Shown: positions 54,078 through 64,000 of the stretch, piece after piece
Layout of the letters: every line of letters begins with the position of its first letter
Position numbering within the stretch: position 1 is the stretch's first letter
Assembly: GCF_009761375.1 (NCBI RefSeq)
Contig: NZ_LEKM01000116.1
Location: 1 to 64,000 of the forward strand
DNA length: 64,000 nt
Reading direction: 5' to 3'
DNA from: Ursidibacter arcticus
GTDB taxonomy: Bacteria; Pseudomonadota; Gammaproteobacteria; Enterobacterales; Pasteurellaceae
Notes under the pieces: model-generated
What the model was told of the DNA's origin: nothing
Databases searched by the model: none
What the model saw: the letters and a program-made list of their open reading frames with translations, nothing else
Position numbers and translations under genes: made by a program

Positions 54078-54093
54078 TGTGAAGAAGATCACA
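54078..54093. promoter_or_regulatory. Consensus CRP site upstream of treB
   Basis: TGTGA-AGAAGA-TCACA matches both CRP half-sites perfectly, 97 bases before treB. It implies activation by CRP-cAMP and catabolite control. Confidence 0.85.
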
Positions 54094-54196
54094 AAACAGA
54101 AAAATAATAAGCCACCTAACCAACATTTAACCTTTCTTATTCCAAAATAATAAATAAAATACACCTTAAATAACAAGTTAATATATAGGAATAAGT

Positions 54197-54715
54197 ATGA
54201 AAATTATCTCACCGCAAGAAGTAAAAGAAATGTGTATGCAAGGAGCAGTATTGATTGATATTCGTGAAACCGCTGAACATAGACGTGAGCATATATCTGG
54301 CTCACTTTCTTTACCTTTATCTCAGTTACAAGCTACAAATGCACCTAATTTCCCTTCAAATAGCGTAGTTATTTTTCACTGTAAATCGGGTGTAAGAACA
54401 AAGCAGGCTGAAATCCAATTAAATGAAATTTCTCAGCAACATAATTGTGATGTCTATCTGCTTGAAAATGGTATTGATGGTTGGAAACAAGCAGGGCTAG
54501 AAACTATACTAGATCGTTCCCAACCTATTGATTTAATGCGACAAGTACAGATTACGGCAGGTTCATTCGTATTGTTGGGTACGATACTCGGTACATTTAT
54601 TCACCCTTTGTTCTATTCTATTTCAGCATTTATTGGAGCAGGTTTAATCTTTGCAGGAGTAACAGGATTTTGTGGAATGGCTCGTTTATTAGCCCAAATG
54701 CCTTGGAATAAATAA
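54197..54715 (+). CDS. Rhodanese-domain membrane protein (YgaP-like)
   Basis: 172 residues. The N-terminal rhodanese domain (1-105) has the active-site loop CKSGVR with Cys62, which would carry a persulfide. Two membrane helices follow (about 118-160; DUF2892-like, ending in GFCGMARLLAQMPW). E. coli YgaP has the same order. It would move sulfur near the inner membrane; the acceptor is unknown. A TATAGGAATAAG ribosome region precedes the ATG. Confidence 0.85.
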   Translation: MKIISPQEVKEMCMQGAVLIDIRETAEHRREHISGSLSLPLSQLQATNAPNFPSNSVVIFHCKSGVRTKQAEIQLNEISQQHNCDVYLLENGIDGWKQAGLETILDRSQPIDLMRQVQITAGSFVLLGTILGTFIHPLFYSISAFIGAGLIFAGVTGFCGMARLLAQMPWNK

Positions 54716-54751
54716 ATGTAAGAACACTCTGCAAAACCCTACATTCAGTAA

Positions 54752-56257
54752 TTACAAAATAGCCAACGGCAATTCCAACCGAGCCAATAGTTTCTGTTCG
54801 TCTTCCAAATCTGCCAAGACAAGTGGATTTTGGTGTAAAAACTCAGCTTCAAATTGAAGTTGCCAGTTACTAGATTGAATTTGTAGCGATAACTGTTGTG
54901 GAATAATTGTGGCTTGTCGAGAACGATTTAATAATACAGCCAAACGAAATACACGCAATAAGGTTAAAATATCCCGATGCTGAAAACGATTTGTTCCTCT
55001 AATATCGCTCTTTTTAAATCCTTTAAGGTGATAACGCATCAACAAAGTGAGTAAATTTTGTTGTTCACTATCAAACCCAGGTAAATCTCGATTAGCAATA
55101 ATATAGGCCGAATGTCGATGTACATTATTATGGTTAATCGTAATGCCCACTTCGTGTAACATACTTGCCCAAGTCAGAATGGCTCGCAATTCGTTAATCT
55201 GAAACTTGTTTTTCCAAATTTTTACTTGCTCAAAAAGCTGTAATGCTGTTTGTTTTACTCGTTCAGCTTGTTGCAGATCGATATTAAACTGCTCTGCTAA
55301 AGCCTCCGCCGTTCGCTGACGAATATCACCAACTTGAAAGCTTTTCTCCAGACCATACATTACGCCTTCTCGCAAAGCACCATCAGAATAACGCATTGAA
55401 CGAATTTGGAAGGTATGGAATAAAGCGAGTAAGATAGCTAAACCAGGTACAAGTACATCGGCTCGTTCCTCGACTAAACCTTTTAATTGAATTTGGTTTA
55501 AATTATTGAATTTTAAGCAAATTGAAATCAACTCTTGTAGTCGGGCTTCATTGATTACACCATCATGATAATGATTTGCCAATAACACCTTACTCACTGT
55601 CTTAATTGTACCCGATGATCCTAAAACGTGTTCCCACCCAAGTTCTCGATATTCCCAAGCAAGATCTTCAATTTTTTCCATTGCGGATTGATATGCAGTA
55701 TCAAAACGTGCTTGTGTTAATTCGCCATTAGGAAAAAATCGTTTAGCAAAACTGACACACCCCATATGGCGACTTTCTGCACGTAATGGGGTAAAACCAT
55801 CACCGATGGTCATCTCTGTTGAGCCACCACCAATATCAACCACAAATTTTCTACCTTTTTCTGGTTGTGTATGGCTCACCCCCGAATAAATCAATTTCGC
55901 TTCTTCAGCCCCTGTGATGATATGAATTGGGAAAGGAAAAACTGTTTTTGCTTTTGCTAAAAACTCTTCATTATTTACCGCTCTGCGTAAGGTGTAAGTT
56001 CCTACCACTTTAACATTTTCAGCTGAAAAACCCGTTAATCGTTTTGCAAATAATCCTAAACAAGCAACACCACGATCTATCGCTTCTTGGCTAAGTACTC
56101 GATGTTCATCTAACCCATCGGCTAAGCGTACTCGGCGTTTAATTCGAGAGAGAATTTGAATAGATCCGTTCACAATCCTTGCGACAATCATATGAAAGCT
56201 GTTTGAGCCTAAATCAATGGCTGCAAATTCACGAGGTGGATGAAATTCAGATTGCAT
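54752..56257 (-). CDS. ppx: Ppx/GppA-family phosphatase
   Basis: 501 residues. The actin-like fold has AAIDLGSNSFHMIVARI (phosphate 1 loop), VVDIGGGSTEMTIG (phosphate 2) and GSSGTIKTVS, followed by a C-terminal HD-like helical domain (ASMLHEVGITI). It hydrolyses polyphosphate and/or pppGpp. Sequence alone does not separate Ppx from GppA, and the genome may have a single copy. Divergent from asnS. Confidence 0.88.
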   Translation of the reverse strand: MQSEFHPPREFAAIDLGSNSFHMIVARIVNGSIQILSRIKRRVRLADGLDEHRVLSQEAIDRGVACLGLFAKRLTGFSAENVKVVGTYTLRRAVNNEEFLAKAKTVFPFPIHIITGAEEAKLIYSGVSHTQPEKGRKFVVDIGGGSTEMTIGDGFTPLRAESRHMGCVSFAKRFFPNGELTQARFDTAYQSAMEKIEDLAWEYRELGWEHVLGSSGTIKTVSKVLLANHYHDGVINEARLQELISICLKFNNLNQIQLKGLVEERADVLVPGLAILLALFHTFQIRSMRYSDGALREGVMYGLEKSFQVGDIRQRTAEALAEQFNIDLQQAERVKQTALQLFEQVKIWKNKFQINELRAILTWASMLHEVGITINHNNVHRHSAYIIANRDLPGFDSEQQNLLTLLMRYHLKGFKKSDIRGTNRFQHRDILTLLRVFRLAVLLNRSRQATIIPQQLSLQIQSSNWQLQFEAEFLHQNPLVLADLEDEQKLLARLELPLAIL

Positions 56258-56412
56258 AAGATGTCCTTTGTGAGCGAATAAAATAAGATGAAGTGTAACA
56301 TTTTTTTCATCAAGAATGGATAATTTCCTTATCTTTCATAGCGATTTCTAGTAGAATGCGAAACGTTTTTTCTAACAAAATAATTTCTATATTTAAACTA
56401 TTTGAGGTTAAT

Positions 56413-57816
56413 ATGTCCAAATTTCCATCAATCTCAGAAATTCTCGCTGGCAAAGTTGCCGTAGGTGAGGAAGTTTCTGTTCGTGGTTGGGTGCGTACTC
56501 GCCGTGATTCTAAAGCGGGTCTTTCATTTTTAGCGGTATATGATGGATCTTGTTTTGATCCAATACAAGCAATTATCAATAATGATCTCGCAAATTATCA
56601 AGATGAAGTATTACGCCTGACAGCAGGTTGCTCTGTTATTGTAACAGGTAAAATTGTAGAATCACCAGCCGAAGGTCAAGCCGTTGAACTTCAAGCGACC
56701 CAAGTTGAAGTGGTTGGTTGGGTTGAAGATCCTGATACTTATCCAATGGCAGCAAAACGCCATTCTATTGAATATTTACGCGAAGTAGCTCACTTACGCC
56801 CTCGCACGAACTTAATCGGTGCGGTAGCTCGTGTACGCCACTGTTTAGCACAAGCAATTCATCGTTTTTTCCACGAGCAAGGTTTTTACTGGGTTGCAAC
56901 ACCATTGATTACTGCATCAGATACCGAAGGTGCAGGTGAAATGTTCCGAGTTTCAACCTTAGATTTAGAAAATTTACCGCGTGGTGAAAATGGTAAGGTT
57001 GATTTTAGCCAAGATTTCTTTGGTAAAGAGTCGTTTTTAACCGTTTCAGGCCAGTTAAATGGGGAAACTTATGCTTGTGCATTAAGTAAAATTTATACTT
57101 TTGGCCCTACATTCCGTGCTGAAAACTCAAATACAACTCGCCACTTAGCAGAATTCTGGATGGTTGAGCCTGAAATTGCTTTTGCAAATTTAGCAGACAA
57201 TGCCAAATTAGCTGAAGATATGCTGAAATATGTCTTCCGAGCAGTTTTAGCAGAGCGTAAAGATGATATGGCATTTTTTGCGAAACACGTTGATAGCAAT
57301 GTCATTAACCGCTTAGAACAATTTGTAAACTCTGACTTCGCTCAAATTGATTACACTGATGCGATTGATGTGTTACTCAAATCAGGTAAAGATTTTGAAT
57401 TCCCTGTTGAATGGGGTATTGATTTATCATCAGAACACGAACGCTACCTTGCTGAAGAGTATTTCAAATCACCTGTTGTTGTGAAAAACTATCCGAAAGA
57501 TATTAAAGCATTCTATATGCGTTTAAATGATGATGGTAAAACCGTTGCAGCAATGGACGTATTAGCACCAGGAATTGGTGAAATCATCGGTGGTTCACAA
57601 CGTGAAGAACGTTTAGATGTATTAGATCGCCGTATGGTAGAGATGGGGTTAAACCCTGAAGATTACTGGTGGTATCGTGATTTACGCAAATACGGTACTG
57701 TTCCACATTCAGGCTTTGGTTTAGGTTTTGAACGTTTAATCGTTTATGTAACAGGTTTACAAAACATTCGTGAAGTTATTCCATTCCCACGCGCACCAAG
57801 AAATGCGAATTTCTAA
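56413..57816 (+). CDS. asnS: Asparaginyl-tRNA synthetase
   Basis: 467 residues from the ATG at 56413 (GAGGTTAAT upstream); an in-frame ATG 19 codons earlier lacks a ribosome site. An OB-fold anticodon-binding domain ([20 protein letters not shown]) precedes the class II core with motif 2 [20 protein letters not shown] and motif 3 [13 protein letters not shown]. It charges tRNA-Asn and is essential. Confidence 0.97.
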   Translation: MSKFPSISEILAGKVAVGEEVSVRGWVRTRRDSKAGLSFLAVYDGSCFDPIQAIINNDLANYQDEVLRLTAGCSVIVTGKIVESPAEGQAVELQATQVEVVGWVEDPDTYPMAAKRHSIEYLREVAHLRPRTNLIGAVARVRHCLAQAIHRFFHEQGFYWVATPLITASDTEGAGEMFRVSTLDLENLPRGENGKVDFSQDFFGKESFLTVSGQLNGETYACALSKIYTFGPTFRAENSNTTRHLAEFWMVEPEIAFANLADNAKLAEDMLKYVFRAVLAERKDDMAFFAKHVDSNVINRLEQFVNSDFAQIDYTDAIDVLLKSGKDFEFPVEWGIDLSSEHERYLAEEYFKSPVVVKNYPKDIKAFYMRLNDDGKTVAAMDVLAPGIGEIIGGSQREERLDVLDRRMVEMGLNPEDYWWYRDLRKYGTVPHSGFGLGFERLIVYVTGLQNIREVIPFPRAPRNANF

Positions 57817-57834
57817 TTCTATTAAACGTATAAC

Positions 57835-57856
57835 GTGGGCTTTATAGCCCACTTTT
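57835..57856 (+). terminator. asnS terminator
   Basis: Stem GTGGGC / GCCCAC with a 6-base loop, followed by TTTT, 18 bases after the asnS stop. Confidence 0.85.
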
Positions 57857-57861
57857 ATAAA

Positions 57862-57887
57862 CCAGTTCATCAGAACTGGCTTTATTA
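57862..57887. terminator. Second hairpin between asnS and aroC
   Basis: 7-bp stem CCAGTTC / GAACTGG with loop ATCA. T-rich tails on both sides make it a likely terminator for convergent aroC and a backup for asnS. Confidence 0.75.
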
Positions 57888-57889
57888 TC

Positions 57890-58972
57890 TCAACGACATT
57901 GTGCTTTAAAGCGTAGCAAATGATCTAATAAAACGATGGCTACCATCGCTTCTGCAATGGGTACAGCACGAATACCGACACAAGGGTCGTGTCGCCCTTT
58001 AGTAATCAGCTCTACGGCTTCGTTGTTAAGATTTACGCTACGTCCAGGAATTGTAATGCTTGATGTTGGTTTTAGCGCAATATGAGCGATAATTGGTTGC
58101 CCTGAACTAATCCCACCTAAAATACCGCCTGCGTGGTTTGAACAAAAACCTTCAGGAGTCATTTCATCACGATGATCTGTCCCTTTCTGCTCTACTACCC
58201 CAAAACCATCGCCAATTTCAACGCCTTTCACTGCGTTAATAGACATTAAAGCGTGTGCAAGATCAGCATCTAAGCGATCAAAAACAGGTTCTCCTAATCC
58301 GACTGGCACATTTTCTGCGATTACAGTCAATTTTGCACCGATTGAATTACCTTCTTTTTTAAGTTCTCGAATTAGCTCATCAAATTTTTCAACCGCTTGT
58401 GGATCAGGGCAAAAGAACGGATTGCTATTAACTTGTTGCCAATCTATTTTCTGAATATCCGCAATACTGCTCGGATCAATTCTCACAGAACCGATCTGTG
58501 ATAAATAACCACGAACTTCAACCCCAAATTGTTCCTTCAAATATTTCTTTGCAATCGCCCCTGCTGCAACTCGCATTGCAGTTTCACGAGCAGATGAGCG
58601 TCCACCACCACGATAATCTCGGATACCGTATTTTTGCTGGTAGGTAAAATCTGCGTGTCCTGGACGATATTTATCCATAATATCCCCATAGTCTTTTGAG
58701 CGTTGATCACCATTTTTAATGATTAAACCAATACTTGTACCTGTGGTTTTACCTTCAAATACACCCGATAAAATTTGCACTTCATCGTCTTCTCTACGTG
58801 GTGTTGTATAGCGTGATGTACCTGGTTTTCTACGATCTAAATCGGGTTGGATATCTGCTTCGGTCAAACTCATATTAGGCGGTACGCCATCTACAATACA
58901 ACCTAAAGCGATGCCGTGAGATTCACCAAACGTCGTTACTTTAAATAATTGTCCAATACTGTTTCCTGCCAT
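57890..58972 (-). CDS. aroC: Chorismate synthase
   Basis: 360 residues. It makes chorismate from EPSP with reduced FMN, the last step of the shikimate pathway. The family signatures [51 protein letters not shown] and [17 protein letters not shown] are intact. It lies 10 bases downstream of mscK in a leftward seqA-menE-mscK-aroC string. Confidence 0.97.
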   Translation of the reverse strand: MAGNSIGQLFKVTTFGESHGIALGCIVDGVPPNMSLTEADIQPDLDRRKPGTSRYTTPRREDDEVQILSGVFEGKTTGTSIGLIIKNGDQRSKDYGDIMDKYRPGHADFTYQQKYGIRDYRGGGRSSARETAMRVAAGAIAKKYLKEQFGVEVRGYLSQIGSVRIDPSSIADIQKIDWQQVNSNPFFCPDPQAVEKFDELIRELKKEGNSIGAKLTVIAENVPVGLGEPVFDRLDADLAHALMSINAVKGVEIGDGFGVVEQKGTDHRDEMTPEGFCSNHAGGILGGISSGQPIIAHIALKPTSSITIPGRSVNLNNEAVELITKGRHDPCVGIRAVPIAEAMVAIVLLDHLLRFKAQCR

Positions 58973-58982
58973 TTTCTCTTCC

Positions 58983-61900
58983 TTATTGTGTTAGTTGCAT
59001 CATTTTCGCTGGTGTATTTGCATTATGAAGATGCACATCCATCTGCTGAAATGCAATTTTTATTTGATGTTGTTTAAATAATTCGTCTATACGATGATAT
59101 AAGAAATTACGCGTTTCTGAACGGTCGTCCAATTCTGCAACATAAACGTTCAATTCGTGTTCTATCCAGCCTTCCCCAAAACTCAGTAAATTAACACTTG
59201 TTGATGGTTCAGTCATTACTTTTGGTGCTTCTGAAGCTGCTTGGAATAAGAGTTTTCTTACCATATCTAAATCACATTGGTTACTAATTTTCATCTGAAT
59301 TTGAATACGCGTAATCGTATTATTCAGTGTCCAGTTAATAAAGCGATCGGTTACAAAAGCTTGGTTAGGTAGTACTACTTCTTTGTTTTCATCATCAATC
59401 AATGTTGTTGAACGTAAGCGAATTTTGCTAATTACCCCAGTAAATGCTCCGACTGTTACCTTATCTCCCACACGAATTGGGCGTTCAAATAATAAGATTG
59501 TTCCTGATACAAAACTACCAAAAATTTCTCGAACCCCAAAACCTAGACCGACTGAAAGTGCGGTAAAGACCCATTGGATCTTACTCCACGAGATCCCTAA
59601 TGATGTAAAAGCCGAAATACTGCCAAAAGTAACAATGAAATAAGTGAGAACAGCAGTAATTGTATGTGGTGTTCCTTTAGATAACTTTATCCGAGAAAAG
59701 AAAGTTACTTCTAAAATACCTGCAATATTTTTCACCAATACATAGGTGATTACAATATAAATGCTCGACCGTAATAAATTCAGTAAAGTAATTGATTCTA
59801 CAACAGTACCTTTTGCGGTGGTTTCTACTTGTTCCCACAAAATAACACCATTGAGATAATAAGCCACACTAATTAAATCTGACCAAATTGCATAGAGCGA
59901 AACAAACAGTAACACCCAAGCAATTAAATCTGCCATTCTGAAAATTTGCTCATTAACCGTAGAGATTTTAATCTTTTCTTCTCTAGGCTCTTCTTTACTT
60001 GGCTCTTGAGCCTGCTCGCGAATTTTTTCTCGTTTATTTTGTAAACGGCGATATGCCATTCTACGAGAAGAGATAGTCAATGAACGATAAGCAAAGTAAC
60101 GTCCAAAAACCCAAACTAATGCAACCAAATAACTCTTAATAATATGCTCAATAACATAAACTGCTGTATAGTAATAACCTAAAATAATCAACACAATCAA
60201 TGTGACTGGCACAACAAATAGTACTAAACGCAAGAGCTTAAATAACCCTACACTGCGTTTCGTTCCATCTTCTAATACTGCATTTTGGTATTCTTGAATC
60301 CCCCTATCAAGCAATGGTCTAATGACAAATAAACATAAGAGTAATGCCAGAATAGTCATTACTTGACCAATGACATCATTGCTGAAATCAATACTATCGA
60401 CCTGAGAGAAAAGCGATGAAACGACTAAAAGTAATACAACAATCCAAATGGATTGACGAATAATTCGTTGGAAGATCTCATTACTTGCTTGTGGCATTCC
60501 AAAATGGCTATAAGCAATACCATTATGTCTTAATAGTTCTAGTACTGTTGCAAAAAATACCCAATAGCCCGATACAGAGGTAATCCATACGGTTGTTGAT
60601 AATGGATTAGTAAAAAATATAGAAAGCAAAATCGTTGAAATAATCAAAAACAGTAAATTACCTGGTAATGTAAGTACAACTGTCCATAACATTGCTTCAG
60701 GTGTATGCCAATGGCTATCATTTTTTAAAGTATTAACTTGGCTAGCTAATTTTGCTAAACGCTGTTTAATCGCTGGTTTCTTCCAAATTATAAGCCCATA
60801 TAGTAATAATAACGTTAAAATGAACGCTAATTTAGATGGTAAATTTTGTTTAATATTTTCAAAACCAATATATTTAGTTAATTCACTAATTTCCTTTAGC
60901 GCTAATTTAGGAAATGTTTCTAACCAAAATAAATCAATTGGATTATTGCTTTGTACCCAAAAACTCTGTTGCTGTAGTTTACTTTGTAATGAGTCACTAA
61001 GCTCAATAACTTTATGTTGTATTGATTCAATTTCATTAGATAAATTGAGCTGAGAATTTAATGTTTTAACTAAATCGACTAAAATCTTCTCACGCTCTTT
61101 TAAAATATCATTCAATATTTGTCTTTCATCATCATCAAATAATATTTTATTCTTCGTTTGTAATTTATCAATAACATTCGGAATATTATATAGTTCATCT
61201 CGCTTTTGTGTAATATCAAACAATTCCACCCGTAAAGTTGCAATATCTTTTGCCAATCCTTTAATCACACTATCTGTTGGCAAACTTTGTTTTTGTTGGT
61301 TAATTACTCGAGAAAGGACTAATGTTCCTTGTAACGCACTAATTTGCTCTTCAATATTACGCTTTGTATGTGTTAATGCGTCCAAGACATTTTTTGCTCT
61401 TAAATTATCTTGAGATAATCTATTTACTTTTTGTGTCTGCTCAACAAGATATTGGCTTAAATCTGTATTTAAAGTTAATTCTTCCTGAATAATTGGGTTT
61501 TCAATCTTATTATTTGCTTTTAATTCTTCAGCTTGTTTAGCTTGTGCTTGATACTCTTTTAAACGATTCGCATTTAATACATCTTGTAAAAAAGAGAGCT
61601 GTTTTTGTAATAATTGTTGTTTAAGGTTAATTTCTGTTTTACGAGATTCATCAATTGAAATCAACAAATCAATATTTTGCCCTAGAATTAAATTATAGCG
61701 ATTATTCACCTCAATATATTTTAATTCTGCATTATATTTATCAATCAGTGATTTACTTGCTTGACTATTATATTTCCAACGATTTAATTTCTCTGCTTGT
61801 GCATTATTTTCGGAAATCTGTTTACGAGTAAAATCTAGAGCCGAGCGATAACTAGCTAGACTTGAGCTGACTTCATTTAATTTCGTTTGATTATCTTGCA

Positions 61901-62273
61901 GTTGTTGATGAATAGTATCTTGCCTATTTTCAACAGCCTCATTACTTAAAGCTGTAAAATTATTAACGCTAGATTCTAATTCTTCTTTTAATTGCTGAAT
62001 ACTCGTTTGATATTTTGCAAGCGTATTAGGTGCATCTTTAATTTTCTTTTCTAAATTTTCAATATCAGCTTGCTGTTTTTTTGTTTTTTCAATAAAAGAT
62101 AATGCCCCCTCTAGATTTTTTGCTAGAAGAGTCATTTCATCATTTGTATTTGATTTTAAAGCGTCTAATTGTATCTTAATATCGTCTGCAGAAACAAAAT
62201 TCTCTACAGCTTGAATAGGGTTTACCGCTACTAACCACAGGCAACTTATTATCCCCCAAATTCGTTTATACAT
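58983..62273 (-). CDS. mscK: Large mechanosensitive channel MscK/KefA
   Basis: 1096 residues, typical for MscK. A signal peptide precedes a long periplasmic coiled-coil region (to about 480) and eleven or so membrane helices. The MscS-like end carries a pore helix region ([20 protein letters not shown]) and the beta domain ([20 protein letters not shown]). It opens under membrane tension to release solutes. Overlaps the end of menE by 8 bases, so the two are cotranscribed. Confidence 0.93.
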   Translation of the reverse strand: MYKRIWGIISCLWLVAVNPIQAVENFVSADDIKIQLDALKSNTNDEMTLLAKNLEGALSFIEKTKKQQADIENLEKKIKDAPNTLAKYQTSIQQLKEELESSVNNFTALSNEAVENRQDTIHQQLQDNQTKLNEVSSSLASYRSALDFTRKQISENNAQAEKLNRWKYNSQASKSLIDKYNAELKYIEVNNRYNLILGQNIDLLISIDESRKTEINLKQQLLQKQLSFLQDVLNANRLKEYQAQAKQAEELKANNKIENPIIQEELTLNTDLSQYLVEQTQKVNRLSQDNLRAKNVLDALTHTKRNIEEQISALQGTLVLSRVINQQKQSLPTDSVIKGLAKDIATLRVELFDITQKRDELYNIPNVIDKLQTKNKILFDDDERQILNDILKEREKILVDLVKTLNSQLNLSNEIESIQHKVIELSDSLQSKLQQQSFWVQSNNPIDLFWLETFPKLALKEISELTKYIGFENIKQNLPSKLAFILTLLLLYGLIIWKKPAIKQRLAKLASQVNTLKNDSHWHTPEAMLWTVVLTLPGNLLFLIISTILLSIFFTNPLSTTVWITSVSGYWVFFATVLELLRHNGIAYSHFGMPQASNEIFQRIIRQSIWIVVLLLVVSSLFSQVDSIDFSNDVIGQVMTILALLLCLFVIRPLLDRGIQEYQNAVLEDGTKRSVGLFKLLRLVLFVVPVTLIVLIILGYYYTAVYVIEHIIKSYLVALVWVFGRYFAYRSLTISSRRMAYRRLQNKREKIREQAQEPSKEEPREEKIKISTVNEQIFRMADLIAWVLLFVSLYAIWSDLISVAYYLNGVILWEQVETTAKGTVVESITLLNLLRSSIYIVITYVLVKNIAGILEVTFFSRIKLSKGTPHTITAVLTYFIVTFGSISAFTSLGISWSKIQWVFTALSVGLGFGVREIFGSFVSGTILLFERPIRVGDKVTVGAFTGVISKIRLRSTTLIDDENKEVVLPNQAFVTDRFINWTLNNTITRIQIQMKISNQCDLDMVRKLLFQAASEAPKVMTEPSTSVNLLSFGEGWIEHELNVYVAELDDRSETRNFLYHRIDELFKQHQIKIAFQQMDVHLHNANTPAKMMQLTQ

Positions 62274-63720
62274 TTTTTTCTCTCTTAAATTGTAAAGCGA
62301 TTTCTTGTTGTAATTTTTTTCTCGGATATTTTATCCCACCTTGAATATGTGATGGGAATGGAACATAAGCAATCGGTAATTTAAATTTTTCTAAATGCTG
62401 TTTTGCAAAATCTTCTAACAATCTGACCGCTTGTAAATTAAATAATTCAGTAAATTTCACAACTGCAACAGGTCTAAAGCCAAATTCATTATCACTAATT
62501 GGAATTATCATTACTTGCTCAATTAAGCCTGATGATAATAATATTTTTTCAATTTGTTCAGGTTGGATATTTTCTCCACCCGAAATAAACATATTATCTA
62601 AACGCCCCTCTACTACTAAATGATTTTGTTTATTCCAATACCCCTTATCTTTTGTTTCAAACCAACCTTGAACATTGATAAAGGGAACAATCTGTTGATT
62701 AAGCCAGTAACCTAGCCCTAAACCTGCACCTCTCACCCAAATTTCATCGTGTTCAATTAGGATTTCTCTCTGCCATAGTGGACGACCAACATTATCATTT
62801 TCCGCTTTCACCGCACAAACTGTCGATGCCATTTCAGTTAGCCCATATCCAGCATAGGTTTCTATACCTTGTTGCATTGCTTGTGTAATCAATTCACTGG
62901 GTATAAAAGCCCCACCTAATAGTATTTTTTGTTTTTTTACACATCTTTCTGTTTGAGCTAAATAACGTTGCAGTTGGGTAGGAACTAAAGAAGCGTGACT
63001 AGACTGAGCTAAGCCTTGCCAGAAATCTTGCTTATTTTCAACCAGCATCAATGTTGCCCCTACCGAAAGCCAACGCCATACAATGCCTTGCCCAGAAACG
63101 TGGAATAGCGGTAAGCTCAATAACCAGCAATCTTGCTGTTTAAAATCCATTAGTTCGCATACGCCTTTAGCATTATCCAAATGCTGTTGAATTGTATGTA
63201 CAACGGCTTTCGGGTTACCTGAAGATCCTGATGTTAATGTAAAAGTAGCTGGCAAATTAAAGTGATCTATTTGGTTACAATTTGCTTGTAACATATAAGC
63301 GGTAAGATCTTGAGAAAAATCTGCAAAATGCTGATCAGTAATCAAAACTTGTACACTATTCTGTGATAAACAATATTTCAACTGTTTTTCAGGCATCATA
63401 GGAGAAATCTGTAATAGCCTCGCTCCCATTGCTAATGTAGCACAATAACATAATAGCCCTGCTAAACGATGAGATCCTTGATAAGCAATCAATGAATTAG
63501 ACTTAACTCCAATTTGAGCTAAGTATAGCTGAGTAGAAAGTACTAATCTCTGCCACTCAGCCCAAGTAATCTGCTCAGCTATATTTGGAAAAAGTGTCGA
63601 TGATAAAGATAAAACAGAATTTTCACCTTGTGAATTGCCCTTTTTCCAAATGATAGCGACTTCATTTGGCTGATGTTCCGCCCAATAAGCGGTGGGAAAT
63701 TGCAAAAATTCTGCGACCAT
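62266..63720 (-). CDS. menE: O-succinylbenzoate-CoA ligase
   Basis: 484 residues (E. coli 451). An ANL adenylating enzyme of menaquinone synthesis, it activates o-succinylbenzoate with ATP and CoA. The AMP-binding P-loop is FTLTSGSSGNPKAVVHT; A5 is YAGYGLTEMAS; the C-terminal hinge/A8 is VVEGRLDNMFISGGENIQPE. A KxxP-type end (GGIKYPRKKLQ) is present. It lies 17 bases after the seqA stop. Confidence 0.92.
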   Translation of the reverse strand: MVAEFLQFPTAYWAEHQPNEVAIIWKKGNSQGENSVLSLSSTLFPNIAEQITWAEWQRLVLSTQLYLAQIGVKSNSLIAYQGSHRLAGLLCYCATLAMGARLLQISPMMPEKQLKYCLSQNSVQVLITDQHFADFSQDLTAYMLQANCNQIDHFNLPATFTLTSGSSGNPKAVVHTIQQHLDNAKGVCELMDFKQQDCWLLSLPLFHVSGQGIVWRWLSVGATLMLVENKQDFWQGLAQSSHASLVPTQLQRYLAQTERCVKKQKILLGGAFIPSELITQAMQQGIETYAGYGLTEMASTVCAVKAENDNVGRPLWQREILIEHDEIWVRGAGLGLGYWLNQQIVPFINVQGWFETKDKGYWNKQNHLVVEGRLDNMFISGGENIQPEQIEKILLSSGLIEQVMIIPISDNEFGFRPVAVVKFTELFNLQAVRLLEDFAKQHLEKFKLPIAYVPFPSHIQGGIKYPRKKLQQEIALQFKREKNV

Positions 63721-63737
63721 TGACGATAAATCTAAAA

Positions 63738-64000
63738 CTAGGCTAACGAATTTTTGACAAGCTCAATCAATGTTTCAGGTAGTTCCATTTCCTGCATAAT
63801 TAAACCTAAAATAATCCCTTTACGTTCAGTATTATTATTTGTAATTACCCAAAATGGAGAGTCAGGGATCTGCTTCGCTTTAACACTGCTGCCCGTTGCT
63901 AAAATTGTTTCTTTATCTCTTGCAAAATAAATACGTTCACTGCCTTGCACATTCTCAGTAGCGTGTGCAAATTCTTCAGGATTCATTACATAAAGTGCTG
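63738..64000 (-). CDS. seqA: SeqA replication negative modulator, C-terminal part (cut by window)
   Basis: The frame stays open to the window edge (reading ...ALYVMNPEEF), so the gene begins outside; the ATG at 63986 is internal. The last 60 residues, with IYFARDKETILATGSS, KAKQIPDSPFWVITNNNTER and a final MELPETLIELVKNSL helix, match the DNA-binding C-terminal domain of SeqA, which binds hemimethylated GATC sites and delays re-initiation at oriC. The N-terminal multimerisation domain would be to the right. Confidence 0.88.
   Translation of the reverse strand, partial: ALYVMNPEEFAHATENVQGSERIYFARDKETILATGSSVKAKQIPDSPFWVITNNNTERKGIILGLIMQEMELPETLIELVKNSLA

Noticed and set aside
56310-56579. 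Minus-strand 89-residue frame before ppx
   Set aside because: It overlaps the asnS start in antisense and has no ribosome site or recognisable domain.

Overview
The window comes from a member of the Pasteurellaceae. The core genes have the gene content and order of that family: menE-mscK-aroC, mepM divergent from znuCB, recJ-dsbC, glgBXCA and the Gly-Cys tRNA pair. The DNA uptake word ACAAGCGGT recurs on both strands (for example 16133, 21409, 30155, 32211, 33296). That is the Apl-type dialect of the Actinobacillus/Mannheimia/Bibersteinia branch, not the Haemophilus influenzae AAGTGCGGT dialect. The species cannot be fixed from the sequence alone. A complete trehalose PTS pair (treB, treC) is present.

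Bases 1 to about 13525 are the right part of a P2-like prophage. It starts inside the tail operon (tube FII, E with a frameshifted E', U, D). The tape-measure gene expected between E' and U is missing, and two small opposite-strand genes lie between U and D. A leftward accessory and lysogeny cluster follows: small membrane proteins, a truncated Excalibur-like protein, a membrane-WYL-BRCT fusion and a CI-type repressor. A perfect palindrome embedded in the early promoter separates it from a rightward early operon: an RHH regulator, an Ogr-like zinc finger, small genes, a HUH replication protein of P2 gpA type, an SSB-like protein and an AlpA-like excisionase candidate. The early operon is interrupted by two opposite-strand genes, each with its own terminator. 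It ends at a terminator facing a leftward tyrosine integrase, which lies next to tRNA-Cys and tRNA-Gly, the probable attachment locus.

From 13.9 to 31 kb the chromosome carries uptake and storage operons: the EfeOBU ferrous iron system under a Fur-like box, with efeU broken by an in-frame stop; the glycogen operon glgBXCA without glgP; and a TonB receptor plus ABC importer of the BtuB/BtuF/BtuC/BtuD type, split by a Bro-N gene that has its own promoter-like sequence. An AT-rich leftward accessory block (31.3 to 36.6 kb) holds a DUF72 protein coupled to a RhuM protein, a Fic protein with its own inhibitory motif, and a KAP-family P-loop NTPase. It is the best candidate here for an uncharacterised defence or toxin locus.

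From 36.6 kb to the end the genes are mostly housekeeping: metH, dapA, GNAT and HAD enzymes, an OmpA-type lipoprotein, recJ, dsbC, mepM, znuCB, a class II amidotransferase, treC/treB with a TreR-like palindrome and a consensus CRP site, a rhodanese membrane protein, a Ppx/GppA phosphatase, asnS, aroC, mscK, menE and the 3' part of seqA, cut by the window edge. MetH needs cobalamin, which fits a B12-type role for the nearby importer, but no B12 riboswitch is visible.
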